Assembly: GCA_026724425.1 (NCBI GenBank) | Contig: JAIUCV010000009.1 | Coordinates: 21,390,701 to 21,454,700, forward strand | Direction of reading: 5' to 3' | DNA length: 64,000 nucleotides | From: Erythrophleum ivorense | Lineage: Eukaryota; Streptophyta; Magnoliopsida; Fabales; Fabaceae | Shown here: one piece after another, positions 1-10,908 of the stretch | Layout of the letters: the number at the start of each line of letters is the position of its first letter | Position numbering within the stretch: the first letter of the stretch is position 1 | Made by a program: the position numbers and the translations under genes | The notes under the pieces: generated by a model | Databases searched by the model: none | What the model was told of the DNA's origin: nothing | What the model saw: only the letters and a program-made list of their open reading frames with translations

Positions 1-233
1 TTATGAGTTGGAATTGATGGATGGGAGAATCACAGGCTCCTCATTGATAATTAAATTCACTTATACATTCGAATCATTGTGGTTGTCTAGCTAATGACCC
101 TAACAACATTAAGGTTTCAAATTTCCTCACTTTTTCCCGATGTAATTAATCTTAATGACTTTAAACCTTGATATATGATTATTAATCATGTACTTAATCT
201 TAATTATGGTGATTAGAAGTTAGGGTTGTTACA
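1..233 (+). mobile_element. Family B LTR, 3' terminal fragment (B0)
   Basis: This is the last 233 bases of a family B LTR cut by the window edge. The stretch before position 233 (TTAATCTTAATTATGGTGATTAG, then GGGTTGTTACA) aligns with the 3' ends of B1 and B2, and it ends in the expected CA. From 234 on, the sequence switches to family A, so B0 was inserted in A1. The first five bases after it, CCTCT, should be its target duplication, but the left copy is outside the window. No coding content. Confidence 0.7.
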
Positions 234-3200
234 CCTCTGGTATACATTTTCCAATGACAGTGAGCCCAAACTTTGACCGAATTGTTCGAGAAGGTTTTAG
301 CTCCAAATTGAGTGATTCCAAAGGCATTTTATAAGATTGAGGACCTAAATTTTATGATAGAAAAGAATATTCTCAAAAAGGAGCTAAAACAGGTTAGAAA
401 CGAAAATGCCAAAAACGAGGGACGAAATGGGAATTTTTGGAATTCTTTTGCTTTTAATACACTCTCTTTCTCACGCCCTCCCTTGCCCTCATTTTTCACC
501 GTCTTTCTTCTATCCAAAATAGAGAGGAGAATTAGTTCTCTTAGGTGCACAAGAAGGAGCACTCTTAGAGGGAGAAAAAAGCCAAGAAAAGGTAGGAAAT
601 TCCATGGAAAATCTAGCTTTCTCCTTAGCAAGTCACTTCTCCTCCTTCTCCTCCTTATTTCTATAGGTTTGATGGTGCTTTTAAATCTGTTTTGAAGGTA
701 GAACAGAGGTGGAATTTTCGGATTTGGTGAGGGGAGGCTAGCCAAGTGAAAAGCAACTAAGAGAAAGCAAGAAAACAAGGTAAAACTTTCATTCTTTAGT
801 AGTTTCTTTCTCCCCCTTCCTCTTGCACGAATTTGGACACCATGAGCCCAATTCTTAAGGGTTGTTTTCTGTCCAATTCATGGAGGGATTAGAGGGTTTG
901 AAGTGCAAGGATTAAGAATGAACCAATAGAATCAAGAAAGGGGTATTAGGAAACAAGGTGGAACCATTAGGGATCTAAATGCTCCCTTGCAAATCTGATT
1001 TAACATGAATGTTCTTAGGTTTAATTGAATATTTAAACATGCTCCTAAGACCCCTAGAAAGCTTCCCACATGCACCTCCCATCCAAGAAAGCAAAGAAAT
1101 TGCAAGAAAAACTAATGAACTCTAAGCTAGAAAAGTGTAGAGCTCTTGAACACTTTGCAAAAACTGATTTGCTATATGAGTTTCCTTGCATGTGTGAGTA
1201 TTTGATTGAGCTCCTAAGACCTCTAGGAAGCCTCCCAAGTGTGTCTCCCATCAAGGAAAAATCAAGAAGGCCATGAACTCTTCTTCCCCCCATAGTCTCA
1301 GCCTAGGCAAGTTCCTATAGCTGGAGAGAGTTTTAAACTTTTCTAAGGCTATTCTTGAGTCCTATGTGATGAGTGAAGATTAGTAGAGGCCTTGGAAAAA
1401 ATTTAGAACTCAAAGAAAGTGAATTGGTGCCATAGGTTCCATATTAAGACCTAAAGAAGCAACATGATGCTAGGCCCTTTGTTTTAATGATGTGATGACT
1501 CCAAGAGATTTAAAAGGAGTCAAGAATTATAATTGAAAAGAAAGAATGAGGTCTAGAAGTCATTTGATGGGTGTTGCTTCATTAGGTGTGATTATGGACC
1601 ATAATGGAGCCTATAGAGCAATCTAGTGTTTTATCAAGTGATGTAGCCTTAGAATATGTTTCATAGACCTAATTGGCTCCCATAAATTGTATCTAGGCCA
1701 AAAGAAACTATCTCCACCAAATTGTGAGTGTGTGGCCAAAAGAGGAGGCTTGAAAGCTAAGGAAAAAGTGTGTGAAATTATGCAAGGTAGCTCTCTCCAC
1801 TTTCTCTCATGCATAGATGTGTGTTTAGCTTGTTTTAGAATGTGTGTATGTGTATTTTCAAGCTAAGAAAAGTATGCTAGCATGCCTTTATATTCCATGG
1901 TCCTTGATGCCATGTTATGTTTTAAATGAATCTATGATGTTTGTATGAGTTTGCTTGAGTGAGGAGAGGCCAAGAACTCTTCCTTTTAGTGAGGATGAGC
2001 CAAGAACCCTTGAGCTTGGTTGAGACATAGCAAAGAGTCTCCCAAAAGCAAAGTGGGCTCCCAAGAGTATGGTTGAGTCCAAAGCTCTTAAAGAATGGGT
2101 GAGGCAAGTCCAAAATCCATGAGGAGAAGTGTGAGGCCAATCCAAATACTTGGGGAACTTTTGAATGTCTTGTATGATTGATTCACATGCCAAGGTTTCT
2201 TTGAAAATGTCTATGACTTCTATTTTTCCATACATATATTTGAAAAGCTTGCTTTGTACATATTATGTGTGATTGAATAGGAGATGAGTTACTGGGATTC
2301 TTTGAATCTCATCCCCTCCTCTCCAATGACCTAACATGCTAGGTGGACCAAGCAATTACGGTGAAAGGAGCCAACAACGATGAGGAAGAAAGATTAACAA
2401 CCTTGTGCCTTGTTTGATTGAGTTTGGAACCATAATAATGGTTCATCATGTATATGAGGTTGTAAATATGTTATAAACCTTGAGACATGTATAAATATGC
2501 AATTATGTGATGTTTATAACCATGGATATGATGTATGAGCTCTAGAATACAATTTGAGTATGTAATGCCAAATTATGCAATTTGGAAGTTTGATGTAAAT
2601 GTGCATAAGTGTGGGTGAGAAGGCCAAAATGAGATGTATGAGGTTTGGGACCATTTGGGCAGCTCACACAAGTCTTAAATGTACTTTTAGACTTGCCCAA
2701 AAGGTGCCAAGACCAAGGGAAATCCATTTGGCAACTTTGGTACCCTATATGGAGCCAAAATTGACCATTATGGAACTCTAGGTCACTTTTTGTCTTGATC
2801 TAAGATTGGGCATGCAATTAGGTCTCATTGAGAGATTTCTGAGAAGCTAAAGATCATAATTTTTGAAGGTCTACAGAATATTTGATGATTTTTTGAAATT
2901 GGAAAATTTTATGGATTTGGTCTGCTGCACTATTTAATTAGTCCGAAATTATTTTCTATCATTTGAGATTCAAATGATATCCAATTGCCATGAAATTTTA
3001 TACAGAAAAACTAGGCAATCACAGTGACTTGTACCAACTAGAAGCACCTCATTTGGAGGTCTAGAGAGAAAGATATGAATTTTTGAAGTTTCTGTCCAGT
3101 ATCAGTAGCCTTGCCTGACCAGAAATACTGTTCCATCGAATTCTGAGATCTGGGCTTGATAAACTGATCTAGAGATATTTTTCCTCTCTATTTGACATCA

Positions 3201-3756
3201 ATAGCTTTCTAGATTTGTATATTTGCATGGATTGGATTTTTTTGGAATTAATTGGACATTTTTTAAGTTCATATCAGTAAATTGTGACAGCATCAGGACT
3301 CAGTCCGACCTCCAGACCATTTCGCTTGTCAAATGCTCTGTGTGTGGGATATTATGACTTGTACATATTTGTTTCATGAATTAGACATCCCAAGCTTTCT
3401 AGAATGACCAAGATTTCATGTTTTCAATTTTTTTGGATTTAGTTATGATTTTTCAATTTTGCCCAGAAAAAAGGCCAATTCTGGCCAAGAATGAACTTCC
3501 ATTTTCCATGCCCCATTTTCAGTTTCCATGAGTTATAGGCATGTTTTTGGGATGCAAATGAGTTGTAATGATATAATTAAGTATGAGGAAGTATAGTATA
3601 AGCTCACAAGGTCCACGTGACACGGATTAAAATTTTTAGATATGACGCAAAGCGAAATTAATCCCATTCTCCTTGCTTTTTCTATGGAAAGCCTATATGA
3701 ATCATGATATAATGCTTAAGAATGACATGAAATGAGCTAGAATTTATGGTGTTACA
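234..3756 (+). mobile_element. Family A long LTR, 5' part cut by B0 (A1)
   Basis: Family A LTR in sense orientation, lacking its first few hundred bases because B0 was inserted there. It matches, on the opposite strand, the LTRs at 10909-14368 and 20553-24378 over its length. It ends GGTGTTACA at 3756. Parts seen in order: a leader with a splice-donor-like CAAGGTAA at 776-783, a degenerate 30-35 bp minisatellite at about 1955-2140, and the 3' block GAATCTCATCCCC...CTAACATGCTAGGTGG at about 2300-2350. Orientation follows that block and the TGTAACGCC start seen in better copies. Short open frames here are not maintained in sister copies. What follows at 3757 is again family A, so A1 sits inside A2. 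Confidence 0.75.
1955..2140 (+). repeat. LTR-A internal minisatellite, copy in A1
   Basis: Degenerate direct repeats of about 30-35 bp built on GTGAGG...GCCAAGAACTC and its variants. The same array occurs at the corresponding place in all other A copies: about 4268-4465, 12335-12505, 16330-16510, 22335-22540 and 31345-31645. It is therefore an ancestral part of the LTR. Confidence 0.65.
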
Positions 3757-6042
3757 TTGGGAGATGGGATAATGGTGTCCATAATGGTACCTTATGAAGC
3801 AACTTGATCTTTCAATGGTGCAATTGAATATGTGATGGCTCTAAGGACCTTAAATGAGTCCAAGAAGTTTAGAAATAACAAAAGAATGGAGTCTAGAACT
3901 TAGATGATATGAGTTGCTTCAATGGACCATTTATGGAACCAATATGCCCATTATGGAACCAAGCGTATGTTTAAGAGTGAACCTAGTGTCTTGGCTTGCT
4001 TCAAGTATGTAATTGTGTGATGTTTGTGATATCTAGGTCAAGAGAATCCTACTCCACCTAAGTGCTCTTGTGAGACCAAGAAGGGAAAGGAAGTGGCAAA
4101 GTAAACTCGCATAAATTAAAAGGTAGCTCTCCACCTCATTCTTTTGCATTCTTGTGTGCATATGTATGTGTTATGTGCTTGTATATGCTCTTGTGATTTG
4201 AGAACATGCCACTTGATGTCTTGAAATTACATTGGTACCAATGTGCCTTTTTGAATGATTATGGTTGTGGAAAGAGCTCATAAGGGTGAGGTGATGCCAA
4301 AAGTCCCTTGATGAAGGTGAGGAGATACTAAAAGTCTCATGGCATAGGTGAGACAAGGCCAAAAGTCCCTTAAATGGGTGAGACTAGGTCAAAAGTCCCT
4401 ATGCCAAGAGTGAGGCAAATCCAAAAGTCCTAGAAATGGGGTGAGGCTAAACCAAAAGTCCTTAGAGCATGAAAGTGGTCTTAACATGTTGATGTGGCAT
4501 GAAATGAGATTTATTGCACACTTCATGCTTGCATATTCATATATTTGATGTGTGTATGCCTTGAATGTGGTGTGAATGGGTGTGTGAGCTATTGAGATTC
4601 TTGGAATCTCACCCCCCTTTCCCTCTCATGCTTAAAATGTCTAGGTGGTGTCCAAGGCCAAGGAAATGCAAGCCAAGAACACTAAATGGCTACACTTTGT
4701 GTAATTTGTAATGTAAATTGTAATGGAGTGTCAAGAAGCATTGTACATGTTATTTTTGGTTGTGTAATACCTTGAGCATATGTAATATGATGTATAGACT
4801 ATATGCATAATGTATGCAGTATTAAATCAATGAAGTTATGTAAATGGACCCTTGAATAGCATGTGTGTTTAGTGCATAAATAGATGTTGAGAGACCAAAA
4901 TAAAATGCATGGGGTTTGGGACACTTGGGCAATCTCTACAAGTCATATTTTTGCTTTAAAACTTGCTCAAGAGGTGCCAAACAATCAAGAAAGCCATTTG
5001 GACAAATTGGTTACCTATGTGGAGCAAAAATTTACCATTTTAGGAGGCTATACCACTTTTTGTCCAAATGAGCTCACCTTGGTCCGAAATTTGGCATACA
5101 TCTAGAGATTATTGAGAGATTTTTAGGGAGCTAAAGTTGGTAATTTTTGGAGGTCTTTGGAATATTTGGCGAATTGTTGAAGTTGAGAATTTTTTTGGTT
5201 TTGGCCCTTGGTACTGTAGCACTGGTTTGAAATTAAATTCTGTCACTCATGGAGCAAATGATGTCCAATTGCCACAAGATTTTATACAAAGAAACTATAA
5301 ATTCCTATTGACTTGTATCAACTAGAATCACCTCATTTGGAGGTCTAGAGAGGGAGATATGAATTTCTGAACATTCTGTCCAGTATCAGGACCCTTACCC
5401 GACATGAGTTACTGTTTTATTGAATTCTGAGATTTGGGCTACCTGAGCTGATCTGGAAATATTTTTTTCCTCTAGCTAATATCCACAGCTTTCTATATTG
5501 GTATATTTGCATGGATTGTATTTTTTTGAAATTAATTGGACATTTTCAACATTTGCTGCAGAATCTGTGATAGCATCAGGAGGCAGTTTGACTTCTAAAC
5601 GTTTTCGAATGTCAAACGCCCTCTGTGATGGGGTTTATGATCTGGGTATATTTTTAGTGTTAAGTAGACATTTTTAGCTTTCTAGAATGGCCAAGAACTT
5701 GTTATTTCAATTTTTCTAGAATTAGTTATAATTTTTCAAAGTTTGCCCAAAAAAAAAGGCCAATTATGGCTGAACATAAACCTTCATATTCTAGGTTCCA
5801 TCTTGGCTTCCATGAATTGCAGGCATGATTTTATGATGCAAATGAGTTGTATACATGTAATTAAATATGGGAAGGTATAGTATGAGCTCACACAGTCCAC
5901 ATGACACCGAGCGAATTTTTTTATACCCGATGCAACGCAAAAAGAATCAATATTTTAATGTCATTTTCTTGCCTCTTATATGTATTGATTGATATAAGGT
6001 ATAAAGATAGCGTAGAATGAGCTAAGAAATTATGGTATTACA
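3757..6042 (+). mobile_element. Family A long LTR, 3' part (A2)
   Basis: This resumes a family A LTR in its middle: ATGGTACCTTATGAAGCAAC matches the part of A1 near 1425-1460. It runs to the LTR end GGTATTACA at 6042. It carries the minisatellite at about 4268-4465 in a cleaner form (GGTGAGGC...CCAAAAGTCC units) and the 3' block at about 4588-4650. Its 5' part is left of the window, separated by A1. The five bases after it, CTAGT, are the expected target duplication. No coding content. Confidence 0.7.
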
Positions 6043-6307
6043 CTAGTGAGTTTAATTTTTTCATTTAAAACTTCCTTCTTTAAATTTCTAAAATTTTGCC
6101 TAAAATTACAATCTTGCTATTGTGATTTTAGCTCATTTTATTTAGTTATTTTGGCTCCGATTTTGAACTATTCTTAGTATCTTAACCTCATTTTTAGATA
6201 CTTTAACTAGCATTCTACCCTTTATTGGCCTCAATTTATTTTGTTTTAAGGTCCTCTTTTATTGAAATATAGGTTTCGATTTAGCTTTTGAAAAATCGGA
6301 TATTACA
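6043..6307 (-). mobile_element. Family A-like LTR, 5' terminal fragment (A3)
   Basis: On the minus strand this begins TGTAATATCCGATTTTTC at 6307 and follows the same layout as the 5' end of A6 (TGTAACGCCCGATACG). It is a diverged member. A2 was inserted into it at 6042/6043, so the rest of A3 is outside the window. The bases right after it (TGGAA, 6308-6312) would be its target duplication, which cannot be confirmed here. Confidence 0.55.
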
Positions 6308-7474
6308 TGGAACCCCTAGAGCATGGATTTGCTCTCTTATGTATGATTTAACTATGATTGTATAACATGAATACTTACTTTCATGTGTTTTGAGTGAACC
6401 ATATGTGTTTTTGAATGTTGGTTTAGTTTTAAGATTCTTTCAATCTCATATCTCCCTATCTTCACTAACTATGGCCAAGTGATATGCAAACTAAGGCAAA
6501 GAAGAGCAAAATGCTTAGAAAAGTTGACTATGACAAGGAATTGGCCTAAACTATGATATTAAATATATATTTATGTAAACCTATGCTTTGATGTAATGAT
6601 ATACAAACATATTTAAAAGTGTTAGACCATAGTTATAGAACCATTGGATCTATGTATGAGATGATAGAACATGACTTGACACATGGAAAGCTATGAGGTT
6701 TACATGCATTTTCACATGTGGGATAGTGATTTTTAATTGCAAGACAATTCTTATGTGATAAATCATTGCTATATGATACATATGTGGATTGAAATTTTTC
6801 CATGGAGAGAAATGGTATTTTAGAGCTCATTAGGCACCAATTGGAACCAAAACTTTGACTATTTGAGTCATAAAATATTCCTTTACCCGTGACAACCTTA
6901 ATGACCGAATTCAAGGCTAAAATTTGGTGAGCATTTAGAGAACATTTAGAGCTTTCTATTGAGTTAAAAATCATAATGTTTGGAGCTCTATAAAATATTT
7001 GGTGTCTTTTCAAAATTGACCCTAAAAAGTTGTCATGGCCTGTTACTATTCACTCTGATATAGCATCAGATTTCATATTCTTTGAGAGACCAAATGGGTT
7101 CATTTTGACTTGAAATTTTTATAGTAGAAAGTTTACATCATAAACATTCTAAAGACACATAATTTTCTTTAATCGATATTGTGTAGATCAAGTTGTGAAT
7201 TTTTAAGTTAAAATATATTATGTGTCCTATAGCCAAAATGAGTATATGACTAATTCTATGAATTTAATCATTACCTACTTGTTATCATGGATGGAATAAG
7301 ATGTTTAAGCATAAACTTGTGACATGAAATGGTAAGAATACATATTTAGGAATTATGGAGCCATTTGATACTTTTAGTAACTAAGATTTTCATTGCTAAA
7401 AGTTTAGTACCATTATTTTGCAACGAATGGACTAATACATATAAAGAGAATATATGATATGATATGGTGTAACA
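6308..7474 (+). mobile_element. Diverged family A LTR, 3' part (A4)
   Basis: This has the 3' block of family A (AAGATTCTTTCAATCTCATA at about 6430-6450, then CTAACTATGGCCAAG). It next has the region corresponding to 2530-3100 of A1, recognisable by the spaced phrases about ATTTGGGAGCTC and TTTGAGAGACC. It seems to end GGTGTAACA at 7474. It is more diverged than A1 and A2 and the last 150 bases align poorly, so the right boundary is uncertain. Confidence 0.45.
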
Positions 7475-7682
7475 AGGCAAATGGGTGAGGGGTACTATAG
7501 CTCATACTATAGTACCATCTTTTGGGTAAGCAAGGTTGTCTATTTTACCAATAAGCATATGGTTTTCCTATGTTTATATTATTATTCAAAATAGATTGAT
7601 AAAGATAAAATGATATGTTTTCCTAAATTGGTTTTATGAAAGTAGTTGTAAAAGCTTGTTGGTTTATATAGCAAAATTTATC
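7475..7682. other. Unassigned LTR-like DNA left of C1
   Basis: Short AT-rich stretch between the probable end of A4 and the insertion site of C1. It continues across C1 at 9703. It holds CTATAGCTCATACTATAG, a small inverted repeat. No coding content seen. Confidence 0.3.
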
Positions 7683-7687
7683 GGACA

Positions 7688-9697
7688 TTGGTGATGCCTT
7701 AGTCGCTTAAGCACTCAATTAAACTAAGATTGAATTAATGCAGTATAGGTCAACCCTAGGTCATTCTTCCCAATGAGCAATTTAGGGGTTAGTCTGATTG
7801 ATTTTAGGTGATTATTTGATACTTGCTATTTGATGCAAATTCTAAAAAAAACTATCTCTACGCTAAATGAAAAATTAATTGAACTAAATGCATGCAAATG
7901 GGGGCTTTTGAATTAAGAAATTAAATTTCAACTAAAAGAGAAAAACCAAACAAGTAATTAAACTAGAATGCTCTAAATTGAAATTAAAGTGATTGTGAAA
8001 ATGCAAAGAACAAACAGGAGGCAACCAAGGTTTTACAAGGGAATTTCGGCTCATTACTCACCAAAGATTGATTGAGACCAAGAGAAGTGATTAGACAGTA
8101 GACCAATGAATTCAATTAACTTAATCCAAGGATAGGAAACCCTAAGCTCAAATGCATATCACTTGACTTAACTAGGAAACCCTTAGCTAATTCAAGTAAT
8201 TTGCAAGTAATTAAGCCAATTAAACTAATCAAATCTTTCAACAATTGGATTCAATTAATTCTAGAGAATTTGGTTTTAGTTACCTAATTGAACAATTAAG
8301 CAATTATACTACCCAATTCAATAATCAAGTAGCGCAAAATACCAAGATATGCAATTAAAATTATAACATTAATTAAATCAATGCAAAAGAACTCAAACAT
8401 CAATCCAATCAACATTAATGAGTCCAAAAACCAAAATTCTAGCAGCCACAAAACATAAATCCAATCCTAAATACCACCAATTCCAATTACAATCCAAGAT
8501 AAAATCATTTGTCTAACCTAAAACTAGGTCTCAACATTAATTCTACATAAAAATTCATAAAACTAGAAAATCTCTAAGTTCTTGAAATTGAAAGAGGAAA
8601 AGGTAGGAAAAATAAACTCCCCTAATGGTCTTCAATCCAATTAATTCAAGAGCTCAAGCCTTCCTCCTTCATGCTTCACCTTGGTGCCACCCCTCTTTAA
8701 TTAAGCTTCCATGAAATTTGTGTCTCTAGACTCCTTCAAACTTTCTGCCATGAAGAGGAAATGAAGGAAAATAGAGATGATGGTGGTTCAGCTGGAAGGA
8801 ACGTGTTTGTGAGGAAATGAGTGAATGGGAAAAAGTAAAATAGGGCCCGTGAATGTTACTGGAAGGCAATGTGTTGGTGAGAAGAAGTGAAAATGGTGAT
8901 TTTTGGCGCTGGCTCTGCTTCTCCAGTTCAAAAAAAAAAAATCAATCAAGAGGCAGTAGCTCCTTCTTCCCCTTCTCGGCGTCTCCAGCGTCTTCAGCTT
9001 CTCCAACTCTCTCCCTTCCCACCAGGCATCCTCTGTGTCTAGTCCAGAAAAGGAGAAATGAAGAATGAATGAAGCAACTCTCGTTCTCCCAGTCCTCCCT
9101 CTGCACAGTCCCGAAAAGCCAATGAAGAAGCAGCCAAAATTCTCTCCTCCAACTCCAACCTCCTGCACCTACCCGAAGGGAAAAGATGAATCAAAAGAAA
9201 ATAGTGCCAGCCAGAAAGAGGTGCCCTCCCCACAATCCAGTCCGAAAAGTTAAAGAAAAATCCATTTCCAAGCAATACGTCTCCCTCAGTATTTTGACGC
9301 CTCTGCTTCCTTGATTCCTCTTCAAAAACAAAAACTAAAAATTAAACCTAATAACTTATTTACAAAAATTTCCATTTTCAAGTATTCAATAAAAACAAAA
9401 ATTATGCTCAAATCTTGACCCTTGATCCACTTTAATTCCTCAATTCACTTGCCTAAAAATTCTACACAAATTTAATAAATGTTTTAAAGATTAAAAATAT
9501 TTAACCCATCAAAGAAATATGAAAAATAAAATATTAGCAATTTAAATCCAAAAATTCTTCTAATTAATTAAAAATTATATTATTTTTCAAAATTGACCAA
9601 AAATTCAAATATTATATAATAAATCCATTTAAGCTCAAATTAACCATTAAAAACAATAATAAATGTGGATAAAATATATAAAAATTAGCACTTATCA
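7688..9697 (-). mobile_element. Family C solo LTR (C1), TSD GACAT
   Basis: A 2,010-bp unit flanked by exact GACAT duplications at 7683-7687 and 9698-9702. On the minus strand it starts TGATAAGTGCTAATTTTT and ends in CA. It shares both terminal regions with C2 (16619-19484) and C3 (29050-31270), such as the AATAAATGTGGATAAAATAT stretch next to the TGATAAG end. The centre (about 8840-9290) is GC-richer, rich in GAAG/CTTC words and very different between copies. Open frames at 8788-9253 lie in that variable part on both strands, resemble no protein I know and are absent from C2 and C3, so I do not call a gene. With TG/CA ends, a 5-bp TSD and no internal domains it is best read as a solo LTR, probably Ty3/gypsy. 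Confidence 0.8.
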
Positions 9698-9702
9698 GAC
9701 AT

Positions 9703-10903
9703 GCATGTGTTTTGCTAGAATTCAATTGATTATGAAATGCTTTATATTCATGGTTAGAAATGCATATTTTAAAACTCCACTAGCTATTGGGATTTTATCT
9801 CATGTTTTGTTAAATAAGATTTCTAGGTAGAAAGGCAATTATTGGTAAAGGAAAGTGACTCTATAAGTATCTTAGCTGGAAGATATTGTATATTAATGAT
9901 GTAATAATTGGCTTATGTTTTAAAAGATTGCATTCATAGATTTAGGTTAGTTTGTATTTCATTGGGATTATTTTAATAGCTATGCAGCATGATTAGTTTA
10001 TTTTTATATATTTAATTAAGGTATGATAAATAGAATCTTGTATAGTAACTAAGAGTTAAGTTATTGATCATGATGATTCAATTAGACATTAGATCTTATA
10101 GATAAATGTAGATTACTTTTTTTGGATATTTTATTATATTATTTACTTAGATGTTCTGTAGTATCTAATTGTCAATTATTTATTTAAGAAAGCATTAAAT
10201 TAAGGATATTAAATCTAAGTATTGCAACCTTCTTGTGTTGGGGAAGCCCCTTGTAAAGCCTACCTATGTTCACCAAACAAACACTACATTCTACTTCACA
10301 TGGTTGTGCTACACAACACAACCTAGTCATGTGTAGCAATAGTACCTTTTAAAATTATCAAAAATCTTGCCTGACTTGCTCTAATGATTTAGGGATCTTA
10401 GGCTACTCCAAAATCTATCAAATTTGTCATGTAAGAGCCTCTATATGAGATCTAAAAGCATGCTAAGTCTCACCTCAAAACTCCACTAATTAATCCCTCT
10501 AATGTACCTATTCCTAATATCATTCAAAATGACCAAAATGGCAACTTTACCACTTCCTATCTCACTCTAATCTTGTCCAAAACATCCTAAACCTTTTAGG
10601 GAAAATTTCAATACATCAAATCATCCTCAAAATGGTACAACCAAATCTTAAACCCTTAGGATCAAATTTAGACCTGGTGACTTCCCAAGCCACTCATACT
10701 ACAAAGGGAAAGTGACTTTAATGCAACAATGACCTACCCATTTGAGTCATAGCCTTCCTTTACATGCTAAAATACACTAGACAAGTTTTAAATGGGGGAT
10801 TACATTAATATAAGCCATAAAATACTACTCCTGGGTTAAAATGCAATTTTTGACTATCTCAAACCTCCTTCATACACACCATCCCAAATTTTGGAGGTGA
10901 ACT
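9703..10903 (+). mobile_element. Unassigned LTR-like and intergenic DNA between C1 and A7
   Basis: The first part contains a recognisable LTR 3' block at about 9778-9835 (CTATTGGGATTTTATCTCAT, then TTTCTAGGTAG), like that in families A and B. It is therefore probably the 3' half of another long LTR on the plus strand, interrupted by C1. From about 10240 the composition changes (TTGTGTTGGGGAAGCCCCTT) and the sequence can be followed across A7 to 14374-14552 and across A8 to 33510. This is the old sequence into which A7 and A8 were inserted. I see no coding region and cannot place the border between the two parts exactly. Confidence 0.35.
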
Positions 10904-10908
10904 CTAAC

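Noticed and set aside
312..778. Overlapping frames of 127 and 149 codons on opposite strands
   Set aside because: Both lie in the leader of LTR A1. The first 28 or so residues recur in A6 only because the LTRs are homologous; the rest is frameshifted there. No domain.
1623..1814. 63-codon frame starting MHERKWRELP, matched by an equal-length frame at 12650-12841
   Set aside because: It is antisense to the LTR, and A5 has an early stop after MHERRRSELPW. Residue identity outside the start is low. Homologous LTR DNA explains it.
8788..9275. Several frames of 62-126 codons on both strands
   Set aside because: They fall in the variable U3 of C1, overlap one another in all frames and are absent from C2 and C3.
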